In this document: one piece after another, positions 23,397 to 31,908 of the stretch
Numbering within the stretch: the stretch's first letter is position 1
Layout of the letters: every line of letters starts with the position of its first letter
From: Selenomonas sp.
Lineage (GTDB): Bacteria > Bacillota_C > Negativicutes > Selenomonadales > Selenomonadaceae
Length of the DNA stretch: 38,325 nt
Direction of reading: 5' to 3'
NCBI RefSeq assembly: GCF_024693525.1
Contig: NZ_JAILKR010000095.1
Coordinates: 1 to 38,325, forward strand
Made by a program: the position numbers and the translations under genes
The notes under the pieces: model-generated
Databases searched by the model: none
Told to the model about the DNA's origin: nothing
Seen by the model: the letters and a program-made list of their open reading frames with translations, nothing else

Positions 23397-25469
23397 TTAG
23401 AACTTGAAGCGGTTTGCCTCGCTCTGCAGTTCATCTGCCATACGGGACAGCTGCTGACTCGAAGCAGCAATCTCTTCCATGGAAGCCGACTGCTCTTCCG
23501 TTGCTGCCGAGATGGAGGAAATGTTCTCCGTGATGCGTTTCGTGGACGCCTCCACATCCTCTGCATCTTTGAGAACTGCCATGCTGGCATCAGCCACTTT
23601 GTTGGCATTGGTTGCCGACTCCTTGACCATGTCGTCGACTACGCGGATATGCTCAGCGATAATCTTGAACTGGTCGCCAGCCTCTTTGACGGCCTGGCTG
23701 CCCACCCGTACCTGCTCGGTACCGGCATTCATGGAATCCACAGCCTGAATCGTAACCTTCTGAACACCGCCAATCTTCTGAGCGATTTCCTGGGCAGCCT
23801 CCGAGGACTGCTCGGCCAGTTTGCGAACTTCATCGGCAACGACGGAGAAGCCGCGGCCCTGTTCGCCGGCCCGGGCTGCCTCGATGGCAGCGTTGAGGGC
23901 CAAGAGGTTCGTCTGCTCGGCAATGCTCTGAATGGTGCTGACAATTTCACCGATTTCTTCGGAACGACGGCCCAGCTCACCGACAGCTGCTGCCGAATCG
24001 TTAACCGTACCGAATACTTCGCGCATCTTGTTGACGGCGTCTTCGATAGCCGCAACGCCCTCGAAGGCAGCGGTGCCAGCCTTGCTGGAAGTCTTGCTGA
24101 TGGATTCCGAAGCATTGGCAATATCCGTGACCTGCTCAGTCATATTGCGGATATGACCGACCACATTGGTCATCGTCTCATTCTGCGTATTAGCCGATTC
24201 GGCAATATCACCGACGCGCTCTGCCACATGAGTGATAGTCTGAGCGACCTGCTCGACGCCATGGGACATCTGACCGGAGGAGTTGGAAACCTCATCAGCA
24301 CTGCCCTTGATCTGGCCGAGCAATTTTTTGAGTTCATCCGTCATCTTGTGGAACGAATGAGCCAAATTGCCGATTTCATCGTCCGTCTCAATCGTCAGGT
24401 CATTCTGACGAAGATCGCCATCTGCGATGCGTCCAGCCGACTGCTCGAGACCGCGCAGTGGGGAAACGATGATATGCGAAATCCACATGGTTGCAAAGAA
24501 AATCAGTACGAGCGCTACGACGAGCACTACGACGAGCGTCATGCGCATGCTGTTGACGCTGGCCATCAACTGGCTCTTGTCAACAATGGTCAGATACTTA
24601 TAACCGGTTTTCTCGGACACATACGTATTGACAAACTTCGTCTCCCCGTCCAGTTCCACTTCCTGCAATTCCTTGCCGTTCAGATTGATAGACGAAAGAT
24701 CGCCGAGTTCCGACTCTTCGAGCTTCTTGAAAGCGGCATCCTGATGTTTCGGATCGGCAATGATGACATTGTCCGCATCGAGCATCATCAGATAGCCCGT
24801 ATCACCGACCTTGATCTGCGAAATCATGTCCGTAACCACTGGCAGGTCAATGTTGAAACCGAGGACACCCAGCGGCTGCCCCTGCATATCCTTGACCGTG
24901 GCGAAAATACCAACTGTCGGCGTGCCTTTCGAAGTCTTGAACGGCTTCGTGATGCGGACCGCATTCGTGTCAGCCATGCTCTCTTTGAACCAGTCACGTT
25001 TCCGGGAATCATAACCCTTCTTGCGTTTTACGGCCGGGTACTGCAGATAGCCGCCATCGGTCGTACCATAGCTGATAACCGAAATGGCCTCTTTGTTAGC
25101 CTCCGCATAGCGCTGGAAAATCTGATAGGCCTGAAGCTCAAAGCCGCCCTTGGCCTGCGGGTCCATGGCAATCATGCCATCGGCACCAGCCTCGCCCTCC
25201 GTATACAGGGTAATGCTGCCGCCACTTCTGAGGATTGGATCATTCGCCATATTGACGATGCCATCGCGGAGCCCGCGCAGGAACAGATCCATCGACGTAT
25301 CTACCTGCGTTGCCTGCAGATCCGTCTCCTCAACAAATTTGTTCATCTCATGATTTGTGATGACGCGGTCCAAGACGATGCCCAGCACCAACATCGTAGC
25401 GATAAATACCACCGACACCAAAACCATGATTTTCTGTTTGACACTAAAACGTGCCAAAAGTTCCTCCAT
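23397..25469 (-). CDS. Methyl-accepting chemotaxis protein with dCache-type sensor
   Basis: 690 residues. Membrane helix at about 13-34, an extracytoplasmic double-Cache domain of about 260 residues, second membrane helix near 305-328, HAMP, and the MCP signalling hairpin with the same CheA/CheW tip as the neighbouring receptor. In the membrane-distal Cache module, [10 protein letters not shown] has the Y-x4-R-x-W-[YF] spacing of amino-acid-binding dCache_1 sensors. The usual downstream Asp of that motif is not obvious (PFKTSKGTP), so an amino-acid ligand is uncertain. AAGGAG before the ATG is well placed. It ends RFKF; its neighbour ends KFKF. The two receptors are separated by a terminator and are probably transcribed separately. 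Confidence 0.92.
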   Translation of the reverse strand: MEELLARFSVKQKIMVLVSVVFIATMLVLGIVLDRVITNHEMNKFVEETDLQATQVDTSMDLFLRGLRDGIVNMANDPILRSGGSITLYTEGEAGADGMIAMDPQAKGGFELQAYQIFQRYAEANKEAISVISYGTTDGGYLQYPAVKRKKGYDSRKRDWFKESMADTNAVRITKPFKTSKGTPTVGIFATVKDMQGQPLGVLGFNIDLPVVTDMISQIKVGDTGYLMMLDADNVIIADPKHQDAAFKKLEESELGDLSSINLNGKELQEVELDGETKFVNTYVSEKTGYKYLTIVDKSQLMASVNSMRMTLVVVLVVALVLIFFATMWISHIIVSPLRGLEQSAGRIADGDLRQNDLTIETDDEIGNLAHSFHKMTDELKKLLGQIKGSADEVSNSSGQMSHGVEQVAQTITHVAERVGDIAESANTQNETMTNVVGHIRNMTEQVTDIANASESISKTSSKAGTAAFEGVAAIEDAVNKMREVFGTVNDSAAAVGELGRRSEEIGEIVSTIQSIAEQTNLLALNAAIEAARAGEQGRGFSVVADEVRKLAEQSSEAAQEIAQKIGGVQKVTIQAVDSMNAGTEQVRVGSQAVKEAGDQFKIIAEHIRVVDDMVKESATNANKVADASMAVLKDAEDVEASTKRITENISSISAATEEQSASMEEIAASSQQLSRMADELQSEANRFKF

Positions 25470-25601
25470 CCTATCATCTCCTTATACTTTTCATCGAATC
25501 CCATTCTTACACCGACAAATACGTCAGCATAATCTTACGATGGTTATAGAATACGACGGCGATGAGAAAAAATCCTTCTAATGGTTTTATCTTTTTCTTA
25601 C

Positions 25602-25650
25602 AAAAAACAAACCATTGACAAAGTTTTCCAGTTTTCCTCTGTCAATGGTT
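25602..25650 (-). terminator. Terminator of the ylxM-trmD operon
   Basis: AACCATTGACA ... TGTCAATGGTT, an 11-base perfect stem with a 19-base loop, then TGTTTTTT on the minus strand, 12 bases after the trmD stop. Confidence 0.85.
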
Positions 25651-25662
25651 TCGTTAAAAACA

Positions 25663-26409
25663 TTATTCATCTTCCGCATCATTCTGCAGATTCAAAAAAA
25701 TGCGGTCTTTTTCGGTTAGATCTGCCTTTTCCAATAAGTCCGGCCGGTATTTTTTCGTCACAAGTAGTGACTGCTCGCGGCGCCACTGCCGAATCTTGGC
25801 ATGATTACCGGATAGCAGCACCTCGGGCACCGCCATGCCCTCAAACTCACGTGGCCGCGTGTACTGCGGGAATTCCAACAGGCCTTCGTAAAACGAATCG
25901 GTCGGTGCCGAATCCGGCGCCCCGAGTACGCCTGGCAGCATACGCGACACCGCATCGGTAATAAGCATAGCGGGAAGCTCGCCGCCCGTCAGGATAAAGT
26001 CACCAATCGAGATGGCTTCATCGGCGAGCTTATAGATGCGCGCATCAAAGCCCTCGTAATGACCACAGATAAAGATGAGCTGATCATAACCGGCCAGCTC
26101 CTTGGCCTTCTCCTGGGTAAACGTCGGCCCCGACGGGTCCATAATCAGCACGCGGCGGTTCGCGGCAAATTCCTGGGTCTTGCCCAGTACATCGCGAACT
26201 GCCTTATACATCGGCTCAGGCTTTATGACCATGCCAGCGCCGCCGCCAAACGGCGTATCGTCGACATGGTGATGCTTATCCTCTGCGTAATCCCGAAAGT
26301 TTGTGAAGTGGATATCGAGAATCCCATTATCCACGGCCCGCTTCGTGATGCTGTCACCAAACGGCCCCGCAAACATCTCGGGGAAAATAGTCACCATATC
26401 AATGCGCAT
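25663..26409 (-). CDS. trmD: tRNA (guanine-37-N1)-methyltransferase
   Basis: 248 residues. SPOUT-class methyltransferase: MRIDMVTIFPEMF at the start, DTPFGGGAGMVIKPEP near 50, then the knotted SAM site with IFICGHYEGFDARI, SIGDFILTGGELPAM and GAPDSAPTDSFYEGLLEFPQYTRP. It methylates G37 next to the anticodon and prevents +1 frameshifting; it is normally essential. The start is the third possible Met, after GAGGAG, and overlaps the end of rimM by 11 bases. Gene order with rimM and rpsP is the classical one. Confidence 0.96.
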   Translation of the reverse strand: MRIDMVTIFPEMFAGPFGDSITKRAVDNGILDIHFTNFRDYAEDKHHHVDDTPFGGGAGMVIKPEPMYKAVRDVLGKTQEFAANRRVLIMDPSGPTFTQEKAKELAGYDQLIFICGHYEGFDARIYKLADEAISIGDFILTGGELPAMLITDAVSRMLPGVLGAPDSAPTDSFYEGLLEFPQYTRPREFEGMAVPEVLLSGNHAKIRQWRREQSLLVTKKYRPDLLEKADLTEKDRIFLNLQNDAEDE

Positions 26410-26929
26410 CAGAAATCTCCTCAGGCATATCAATCACCATACGGCCGTCGGCGATATCAATCTCCTTGACCACCGCTTTAAGTGCCGGAATCAAAAGCTC
26501 GCCACCATCCAGACGGCGCGCCTGATAAACATCGTTGCTGCCTGTGCGCAGAACATTTTCCACACGCCCAAGTTCCTTACCACTGACATCGTAGACCGTA
26601 AGGCCGATGATGTCAAAGGTATAATACTCCCCTTCGGCCAGCGGTGCTGCTTCGCTGCGATCCACAGTCAAAAGTTTCCCCGTAAGACGCATGGCGTCCT
26701 CACGAATCGGATACTCGCGGAACTTCATCAGCACATACTGCTTGTGGTATTTACAGCTCTCGATATGCAGCAGTTCATCGCCTACCATGACTTCTTTCAT
26801 CGACGTGAAACGCTCGGTAAAATCCGTCAGCGGGATAATGCGCATCTCTCCATGAATGCCATGCGCCGCGCCAACTTTACCAATCGTGACGCGTTTTTTC
26901 TTAGCTGCGGATGGCGATAATTTTGTCAT
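26399..26929 (-). CDS. rimM: 16S rRNA processing protein RimM
   Basis: 176 residues. N-terminal RimM barrel (VTIGKVGAAHGIHGEMRI, PLTDFTERF) and C-terminal PRC-barrel (LIPALKAVVKEIDIADGRMVIDMPEE). RimM assists assembly of the 30S head around protein S19. The chosen start, MTKLSPSAAKKKRV, lies inside the last codons of ylqD (29-base overlap), with GGTGGAAG just before it, so the two genes are translationally coupled. A start further into ylqD is less likely. Confidence 0.95.
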   Translation of the reverse strand: MTKLSPSAAKKKRVTIGKVGAAHGIHGEMRIIPLTDFTERFTSMKEVMVGDELLHIESCKYHKQYVLMKFREYPIREDAMRLTGKLLTVDRSEAAPLAEGEYYTFDIIGLTVYDVSGKELGRVENVLRTGSNDVYQARRLDGGELLIPALKAVVKEIDIADGRMVIDMPEEISDAH

Positions 26930-27332
26930 CTTCCACCAGCACTTCCACATTCATGAGTTCACGCATATCATCACCAACATGAACTTCCACCTGACGCTCG
27001 AGCGTGCCCTGGACAATTTCCGCACCGAGAACGAGTTTTTCCGTTTCCTCTTTGCGAGCCATTGCTTCTTCCCGATACTGCAGGCGTTTCTGACGCTCCT
27101 GACCGAAGTGTGCCTGAATGGACTGCAAACGCTGAATCTCTTCTGGCGTCGGGTTCTCCGCATCTTCCGGCTGATTTTCCTGCATTACACGCTTCTCCTG
27201 GATGTTAAGCTGCTGAACTTCGAGCTCGGCACGTTTGATTCCGTCTTCGAGTTCTCCCAGAATTTTAGCCTTGAGTTTTTCCGTCAGTTTTGCCTTAATG
27301 GTTACCGGCATTTTCAGTGAAATCGTATCCAT
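26901..27332 (-). CDS. ylqD: YlqD family protein
   Basis: 143 residues, rich in Glu, Gln and Lys, largely helical. The central part (LEDGIKRAELEVQQLNIQEKRVM, then EEIQRLQSIQAHFGQERQKRLQYREE) looks like a coiled coil. The C-terminal VEVHVGDDMRELMNVEVLVEDDKIIAI is the conserved end of the YlqD family. It is found in the rpsP-rimM interval of many Firmicutes; function unknown, likely linked to ribosome maturation by position. AGGAGG precedes the ATG. Confidence 0.85.
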   Translation of the reverse strand: MDTISLKMPVTIKAKLTEKLKAKILGELEDGIKRAELEVQQLNIQEKRVMQENQPEDAENPTPEEIQRLQSIQAHFGQERQKRLQYREEAMARKEETEKLVLGAEIVQGTLERQVEVHVGDDMRELMNVEVLVEDDKIIAIRS

Positions 27333-27355
27333 GACAGTTCCTCCTACATAGAAAT

Positions 27356-27388
27356 AGCGGCCAGACCCAGTTAACTGAGCCTGCCGCT
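27356..27388 (-). other. Intercistronic stem-loop between khpA and ylqD
   Basis: AGCGGCAGGCTCAG - TTAA - CTGGGTCTGGCCGCT pairs over about 14 positions with a small bulge. It has no T-run, so it is probably not a terminator. It may be a processing or stability element, and it lies close upstream of the ylqD ribosome binding site. Confidence 0.6.
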
Positions 27389-27395
27389 GTTTCAT

Positions 27396-27623
27396 CTAAA
27401 TAATCTCAACCGTGACTTTGGTATTCTCCCGGGTGGCCGCGGCTTTGACCACGGTACGCATAGCTTTCGCGATACGACCCTGACGCCCGATGACCTTACC
27501 CATATCATCCTCGGCAACATGAAGTTCGAGCACGGTCTGCCCCTCTTCCTGTCGTTCGTCCACACGGACGGCCTCCGGATGGTCTACTAAGGATTTGGCG
27601 ATAACTTCAACAAGTTCTTTCAT
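27396..27623 (-). CDS. khpA: KH-domain RNA-binding protein KhpA
   Basis: 75 residues, one KH domain. The RNA-binding GxxG loop is GKVIGRQGRIAKAM near residue 43. KhpA usually pairs with KhpB (Jag) and binds many transcripts; in Firmicutes it influences cell elongation and division. It sits directly after rpsP, as is standard. Start MKELVEV chosen over an upstream in-frame start because GGAGGG lies 8 bases before it. Confidence 0.93.
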   Translation of the reverse strand: MKELVEVIAKSLVDHPEAVRVDERQEEGQTVLELHVAEDDMGKVIGRQGRIAKAMRTVVKAAATRENTKVTVEII

Positions 27624-27638
27624 GTTGAGTCCCTCCAA

Positions 27639-27911
27639 TTATTTCTTAGCTTTTGCTTCAGCAAACTTAGCCATGATGCCCTGCTTGCTGAGGAGATTTT
27701 TAACGGTATCCGTCGGCTGAGCGCCTTTGTTCATCCAATCGATAGCCTTAGCTTCGTCGATGCTGACAACTGCCGGCTGCTTGTTCGGGTCGTAGTTACC
27801 GAGGATCTCGATGAAACGGCCATCACGCGGAGCGCGGGAATCAGCTACAACGATGCGATAGAACGGGTTCTTTTTAGCACCCATACGGTTCAAACGAATC
27901 TTTACTGCCAT
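27639..27911 (-). CDS. rpsP: Ribosomal protein bS16
   Basis: 90 residues, full length. [26 protein letters not shown] is the S16 signature region (landmark only), followed by [13 protein letters not shown] 30S body assembly protein. AGGTGGTG before the ATG. Lies between ffh and khpA in the operon. Confidence 0.97.
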   Translation of the reverse strand: MAVKIRLNRMGAKKNPFYRIVVADSRAPRDGRFIEILGNYDPNKQPAVVSIDEAKAIDWMNKGAQPTDTVKNLLSKQGIMAKFAEAKAKK

Positions 27912-27954
27912 GAAATTTCACCACCTTTCGTAGGAAAAAGTAAATCTATAAAGC

Positions 27955-29343
27955 TTAATGCATAAACGGAAGTTTCGGGAAACCACCGCCCAGGCCGCCG
28001 AGCCCACCAAGACCTGGGAACCCGCCTTTGCCCTTCTGCATTTTTTTCATTTTCTTCATCATCTTTTTCATTTCGCCAAACTGCTTCAAGAGTTTGTTGA
28101 CATCCTGAACCCTAGTACCGGAGCCCATGGCAATGCGCTTGCGGCGGCTGCCATTGATGATATCGATATTGGCGCGCTCCTTCGGCGTCATGGATTTGAT
28201 GATGGCCTCAATCTGGCGCATTTCTTTGCCATCGAGGTCGATGTTCTGACCTTCCAGCTGCTTTTTGATGCCGCCCATGCCAGGAATCATGCCCAGAATG
28301 TTTTCCAGGGACCCCAGCTTTTTGACCTGCTGCATCTGGGAAAGGAAGTCGTCAAGGGTAAATTCATCCTTGCGAAGCTTCTTCTCCATCTTCTTGGCTT
28401 CTTCCATGTCAAAGGTCTGCTGTGCCTTCTCCACCAGAGAGAGCACATCCCCCATGCCCAGGATTCGCGAAGCCATGCGATCCGGATGGAATGGCTGCAA
28501 CGGCTCGATTTTCTCACCGACACCGATGAACTTAATCGGCACATTGGTCACTGCCTTAACCGACAGCGCTGCACCACCGCGGGCATCGCCATCGAGCTTC
28601 GTCATGACAACACCGTCAAGGCCCAGATTTTCATTGAAGGTCTGCGCAACGTTGACCGATTCCTGACCAGTCATGGCATCGACCACCAGCAAAATCTCAT
28701 GAGGTTTGACCTCTGCCTTGATATCGCGAAGCTCCTGCATGAGCTTTTCATCAATCTGCAAGCGGCCGGCGGTATCGATGATGATAACATCATTGGCATG
28801 AGACTGGGAATAAGCGATAGAATTCTTGGCAATGGTCACCGCATCGGTGCCCTGCTCCATGGTGAACACCGGAATGTCCAGCTGGCCACCTAAAACCTGC
28901 AACTGCTTGATAGCCGCCGGGCGATAAATATCGCAGGCAACCAGCAACGGACGCTTGCCTTGTTTCTTTAAGGCGAGCCCTAACTTGCCAGCAGACGTCG
29001 TCTTACCAGCACCCTGCAAACCAGCCATCATAATGACCGTCGGCGGATTTGGGCTCATATTGATACGGCTCTGCGTCCCCCCCATGAGGTTCGTGAGCTC
29101 TTCATCAACGATTTTGATGACCACTTGAGCTGGCGTCAGCGTTTCCAAGATATCCTGCCCAATGGCCCGCTCTTTCACGGTCTTGATGAAATTTTTGACT
29201 ACCTTGAAGTTGACGTCGGCCTCCAGCAGTGCCATACGTACTTCGCGCATGGCCTCGTTGACATCATCTTCCGTCAGCTTGCCATGTCCGCGGAGCTTCT
29301 TGAATGTCTCCTGCAAACGGTCGGATAAACTCTCAAATATCAA
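27955..29343 (-). CDS. ffh: Signal recognition particle protein Ffh (SRP54)
   Basis: 462 residues. N domain (ESLSDRLQETFKKLRG), G domain with P-loop GLQGAGKTTSAGKL near 106, DTAGR near 190, TKLDGDARGG near 248, and a methionine-rich M domain ending in Gly/Met-Lys repeats (MKKMMKKMKKMQKGKGG, GLGGLGGLGGGF). Ffh with 4.5S RNA targets membrane proteins cotranslationally. The start codon is TTG: AGGAGG sits 7 bases before it and no ATG is near. It overlaps the ylxM TGA stop by four bases (TTGA), which suggests coupled translation. Confidence 0.96.
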   Translation of the reverse strand: MIFESLSDRLQETFKKLRGHGKLTEDDVNEAMREVRMALLEADVNFKVVKNFIKTVKERAIGQDILETLTPAQVVIKIVDEELTNLMGGTQSRINMSPNPPTVIMMAGLQGAGKTTSAGKLGLALKKQGKRPLLVACDIYRPAAIKQLQVLGGQLDIPVFTMEQGTDAVTIAKNSIAYSQSHANDVIIIDTAGRLQIDEKLMQELRDIKAEVKPHEILLVVDAMTGQESVNVAQTFNENLGLDGVVMTKLDGDARGGAALSVKAVTNVPIKFIGVGEKIEPLQPFHPDRMASRILGMGDVLSLVEKAQQTFDMEEAKKMEKKLRKDEFTLDDFLSQMQQVKKLGSLENILGMIPGMGGIKKQLEGQNIDLDGKEMRQIEAIIKSMTPKERANIDIINGSRRKRIAMGSGTRVQDVNKLLKQFGEMKKMMKKMKKMQKGKGGFPGLGGLGGLGGGFPKLPFMH

Positions 29344-29699
29344 ATCGATACCTCCTGACTGCGGCCCAATATTGGGTTCAGCCGGTTTAGGACTGCTTCC
29401 ACCTTCGAGGCATTCTCCGAAGTCTTCAGTCCCTCGATGGATTCATAAATCTCAGCCAGTTCCTGACGTTCCGCCTGATAGCGCCGCACCAGTCCTAGCT
29501 TTTCTTCATAAGCTTCCATGGCCTTTTCGGACCGATGGATGTTGTCGTAAACGGCCTGACGGGAAATTCCGAGCTCCTCACCGATTTCCGACAGCGAAAA
29601 ATCTTCAAACAGATGCATCCGCAGGCATTCCTGCTGTTTTTCCGTCAGCAGTGCGCCATACAGGTCAAACAAAGCGGACAGATATAAAAGCTGCTCCAT
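29340..29699 (-). CDS. ylxM: YlxM family SRP-associated HTH protein
   Basis: About 119 residues with a sigma-70 region-4-like helix-turn-helix: LTEKQQECLRMHLFEDFSL, then SEIGEELGISRQAVYDNIHRSE. YlxM is almost always encoded with ffh in Firmicutes and binds the SRP in streptococci. Two adjacent ATG codons are possible; SD-like AGGTGAT favours the second. First gene of the operon, behind a full-consensus promoter. Confidence 0.92.
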   Translation of the reverse strand: MEQLLYLSALFDLYGALLTEKQQECLRMHLFEDFSLSEIGEELGISRQAVYDNIHRSEKAMEAYEEKLGLVRRYQAERQELAEIYESIEGLKTSENASKVEAVLNRLNPILGRSQEVSI

Positions 29700-29724
29700 C
29701 ATTCCATCACCTGTTTTCAAAAAA

Positions 29725-29802
29725 ATGTGCCAAGGTCATCTCCTTGACATTGCTATTATACCGAAGCATAAACGACCTGTCAAGCATTTTTCCTTGGCAC
29801 AT
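29725..29802. repeat. Inverted repeats bracketing the ylxM-ffh promoter
   Basis: ATGTGCCAAGG (29725-29735) and CCTTGGCACAT (29792-29802) are perfect 11-base inverted repeats separated by 56 bases. A third, imperfect copy (CCTTGACA) begins at 29742. The promoter lies between the arms. Confidence 0.75.
29755..29783 (-). promoter_or_regulatory. Full-consensus promoter of the ylxM-ffh-rpsP-trmD operon
   Basis: Minus strand TTGACA (29778-29783), 17-base spacer, TATAAT (29755-29760): both hexamers perfect. This fits the high, constitutive need for SRP and ribosomal proteins. Confidence 0.92.
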
Positions 29803-29949
29803 AGATTTCTTTTTCAAACAACGCTATACTCTCCTGCTGGCAATTTAACTTGTCAGCAGGAATTTCATGCTTCGTGAAGAATTTTTCCTCAGCAAACAAA
29901 ATACTGCTTCTATACAACAAACAGAAGCAATCTGTCAGGAGGAATCATT

Positions 29950-30636
29950 ATGTCTAATTTCTGTTCCAACTGCGGCACTCCATTGGACGGGGACGCAAAA
30001 TTCTGCCCATCCTGCGGTACCGCCGTTACTGCCTCAATCCCGCCTACACCTGCCCAGGCAACACCGGCAGGCACCACCGCCTCGCCTCAAACGCTCCATA
30101 ATTCGCAACAGCAAGCACCCCCCGCACCAAAGCCCATGACGCCACCACCTATGCAGCAGCCCAGTCAGCCTTACTACAACGGCGCTCCCAATTTCAATCG
30201 GCCACCTTATCCCGGTCAAAATCCGGCTTCTGCCTCTGGCTTTTCTGCCTACGGCAATGAACCATATACCCCCGATAAAAACATCACCGAAAAATTCTTC
30301 CGCTATGACAACCGATTGAACCGAAAAAGGTACATCCTGCGAGGTCTTGCATTGGTGGGTATATACCTAGTCGCATCCTTGATATTGGGTAACATCGGCA
30401 TGATGATTGATGAAATGTTTGGTACCCTTCTAATATGGTTGCTAGGTCTTGCCATCATGGTTCCCAGCATCATGCTGCTGATTCGTCGTCTGCACGACCT
30501 TAATCGCCCCGGCTGGTGGGCTATCGGCAATTTTATTCCCGTGCTCAACATCGCCCTCTCCATATACGTCCTCTTCATCCCCGGTACACCGGGACCTAAC
30601 CAATACGGCCCTGACCCACTAAGTGTTACGAATTAA
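29950..30636 (+). CDS. Zinc-ribbon plus DUF805 membrane protein
   Basis: 228 residues. N-terminal zinc ribbon with two CxxC pairs (FCSNCGTPLDGDAKFCPSCG), a Pro/Gln/Ala-rich flexible linker at about 27-100, then a DUF805 (YhaH-like) membrane domain: YILRGLALVGIYLVASLIL, a second hydrophobic segment, the family hallmark RRLHDLNRPGWWAI, and a final FIPG.PGPNQYGP tail. DUF805 proteins are widespread inner-membrane proteins of unknown role. AGGAGGAA precedes the ATG. A stem-loop (CCTGCTG/CAGCAGG, 29833-29860) lies upstream. Monocistronic by position. Confidence 0.85.
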   Translation: MSNFCSNCGTPLDGDAKFCPSCGTAVTASIPPTPAQATPAGTTASPQTLHNSQQQAPPAPKPMTPPPMQQPSQPYYNGAPNFNRPPYPGQNPASASGFSAYGNEPYTPDKNITEKFFRYDNRLNRKRYILRGLALVGIYLVASLILGNIGMMIDEMFGTLLIWLLGLAIMVPSIMLLIRRLHDLNRPGWWAIGNFIPVLNIALSIYVLFIPGTPGPNQYGPDPLSVTN

Positions 30637-30671
30637 AATCACCATTCGGTCATGCCCCGATACGAAAACAC

Positions 30672-30695
30672 GTGCGGTTGACTTGTCAACCGCAC
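30672..30695 (-). terminator. Stem-loop after the FlgT-like gene
   Basis: GTGCGGTTGAC-TT-GTCAACCGCAC, a perfect 11-base stem with almost no loop, followed on the minus strand by GTGTTTTCG. Its centre is a perfect TTGACTTGTCAA dispersed motif. Confidence 0.6.
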
Positions 30696-30709
30696 GCTGT
30701 CGTTCATCA

Positions 30710-30738
30710 CGAATAGGCAGACGGTTCCTGCCTATTCG
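30710..30738. terminator. Second stem-loop between two convergent genes
   Basis: CGAATAGGCAG ... CTGCCTATTCG, perfect 11-base stem, followed on the plus strand by TTAGCTTTCTT. Probably terminates the DUF805 transcript; the T-tract is interrupted. Confidence 0.6.
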
Positions 30739-30747
30739 TTAGCTTTC

Positions 30748-31830
30748 TTATATCTTTATATATTCCGCACCCATCGCTAAGACCTTCCAGCCATTTCCCT
30801 CAAGCACCGTCGCAAAATCGTGCGCCGTGCCGTTAAAGTCAATGTCAACGATCATGTTGCCAAAGCTTGAACTGCGGACAAAGACGTTGCCCACGCCTGA
30901 AAGTTCGCGCAAAGTTGCTGTTGCCTCGCTGATGTTGCCCAATTTGTTGTCCGTAATGATTAACTGCAAGTGCTGCTCGGGATTAGCGGCCTTATTAAGT
31001 GCCGCCGTTCCGATGGCCTCAGGTATTCCTTTAGCAGCCTCGGTTATCGCCTCGTTTACGGCATTGGGGCCGCGGCGTTCGGATTTTCCCTTGAACACGC
31101 CCGCGTATATAACCTCGCCATTATTGACATTTAGCATGCGCACCGACACCGTGACATTTGCCTTCTTGAGATTTTCAAAACCCGGCACAGGCGCATAATC
31201 AGCCATACTGCCGACAGCCTTATCCACCGACACGGTCACGAGATAGTCAAGCGAAAATTGACAAGTCAACGTCTTAATCATTGACTTATCACCCGAAAGA
31301 GCCGCTGCTTGCAGCTGCTTTTGTTTGGACTTGTCAAGCTGGTCAATATCGACAATCCGCGTATAGCCCTGTGCACCAAGACCTTCCATCACGGCATTTT
31401 CTAAAGCCGCATAGCGGGTGCCCTGCTGATCCATCGCCACGACACCAACACGCGGATCTTGCATATTGGCACCAACGACAGCCTTTTTCTGCGCATAGGA
31501 ACCAAGCGCAGCACTTAGTTTTTGCTCCGAAACATCGGCGCGCACCTTTACCTTATAAATGCCGTTATCCTTAGTGCGTTCAAGTATCTCATAACTTTTG
31601 ATATAGCCATCGGCCTGCGTATAGATGCGGTCATTGATAAGACGGTAATTCTGCACATAACTGCGGCTGTCCACCATGACGCCGACCTGCTGTTCAATCG
31701 CTTGCCGTAAGGCCTGCCGCAGAGCACTTCGCTCCGAGCCGCCCTGACCGTTCACCGTAACCACGGCCGCTGATGCCGTGAGTGACGGAATCACCAGAAA
31801 GCTCGCTAAAACCGTCAATTTTTTCCACAC
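30748..31830 (-). CDS. Exported protein with FlgT-like N-terminal domain
   Basis: About 360 residues with a signal peptide (WKKLTVLASFLVIPSLTASA). The mature N-terminus reads GSERSALRQALRQAIEQQVGVMVDSRSYVQN, then DGYIKSYEIL and YKVKVRADVS, the pattern of the flagellar assembly protein T (FlgT) N-terminal domain and related exported proteins. The middle (RVGVVAMDQQG ... ALENAVMEGLGAQGYTRIVD) resembles the curli-assembly/LPP20-type fold. A final RELSGVGNVFVRSSSFGNMIVDIDFNG may be an FlgT-C-like module. Role unknown; flagellar or envelope function is inference. Start is uncertain: two in-frame GTG codons; I use the second, which begins the signal peptide. A TATAAT -10 lies at 31858-31863. Confidence 0.65.
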   Translation of the reverse strand: MWKKLTVLASFLVIPSLTASAAVVTVNGQGGSERSALRQALRQAIEQQVGVMVDSRSYVQNYRLINDRIYTQADGYIKSYEILERTKDNGIYKVKVRADVSEQKLSAALGSYAQKKAVVGANMQDPRVGVVAMDQQGTRYAALENAVMEGLGAQGYTRIVDIDQLDKSKQKQLQAAALSGDKSMIKTLTCQFSLDYLVTVSVDKAVGSMADYAPVPGFENLKKANVTVSVRMLNVNNGEVIYAGVFKGKSERRGPNAVNEAITEAAKGIPEAIGTAALNKAANPEQHLQLIITDNKLGNISEATATLRELSGVGNVFVRSSSFGNMIVDIDFNGTAHDFATVLEGNGWKVLAMGAEYIKI

Positions 31831-31908
31831 AGTCCTCACCGTCCTTTCGCTATTTTTATTATAACAAAAATAGCACCCAAAAGGCTTAGAAACACCTAAA
31901 GAATTGTT

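Noticed and set aside
23361..25532. Very long open frame (over 700 codons) on the plus strand opposite the dCache chemotaxis receptor
   Set aside because: It mirrors the codon pattern of the real receptor gene, which has perfect MCP motifs. It has no ribosome binding site and no recognisable protein features. Long antisense frames are common opposite GC-biased coding sequence.
25610..25650. TTGACA...TGTCAA in the trmD terminator as a motif copy
   Set aside because: The half-sites are too far apart and form the terminator stem, which explains the symmetry.
28653..28664. CTGACCAGTCAT in ffh as another copy of the dispersed palindrome
   Set aside because: It matches only the 8-base core and encodes the conserved DAMTGQ motif of Ffh, so protein constraint explains it.
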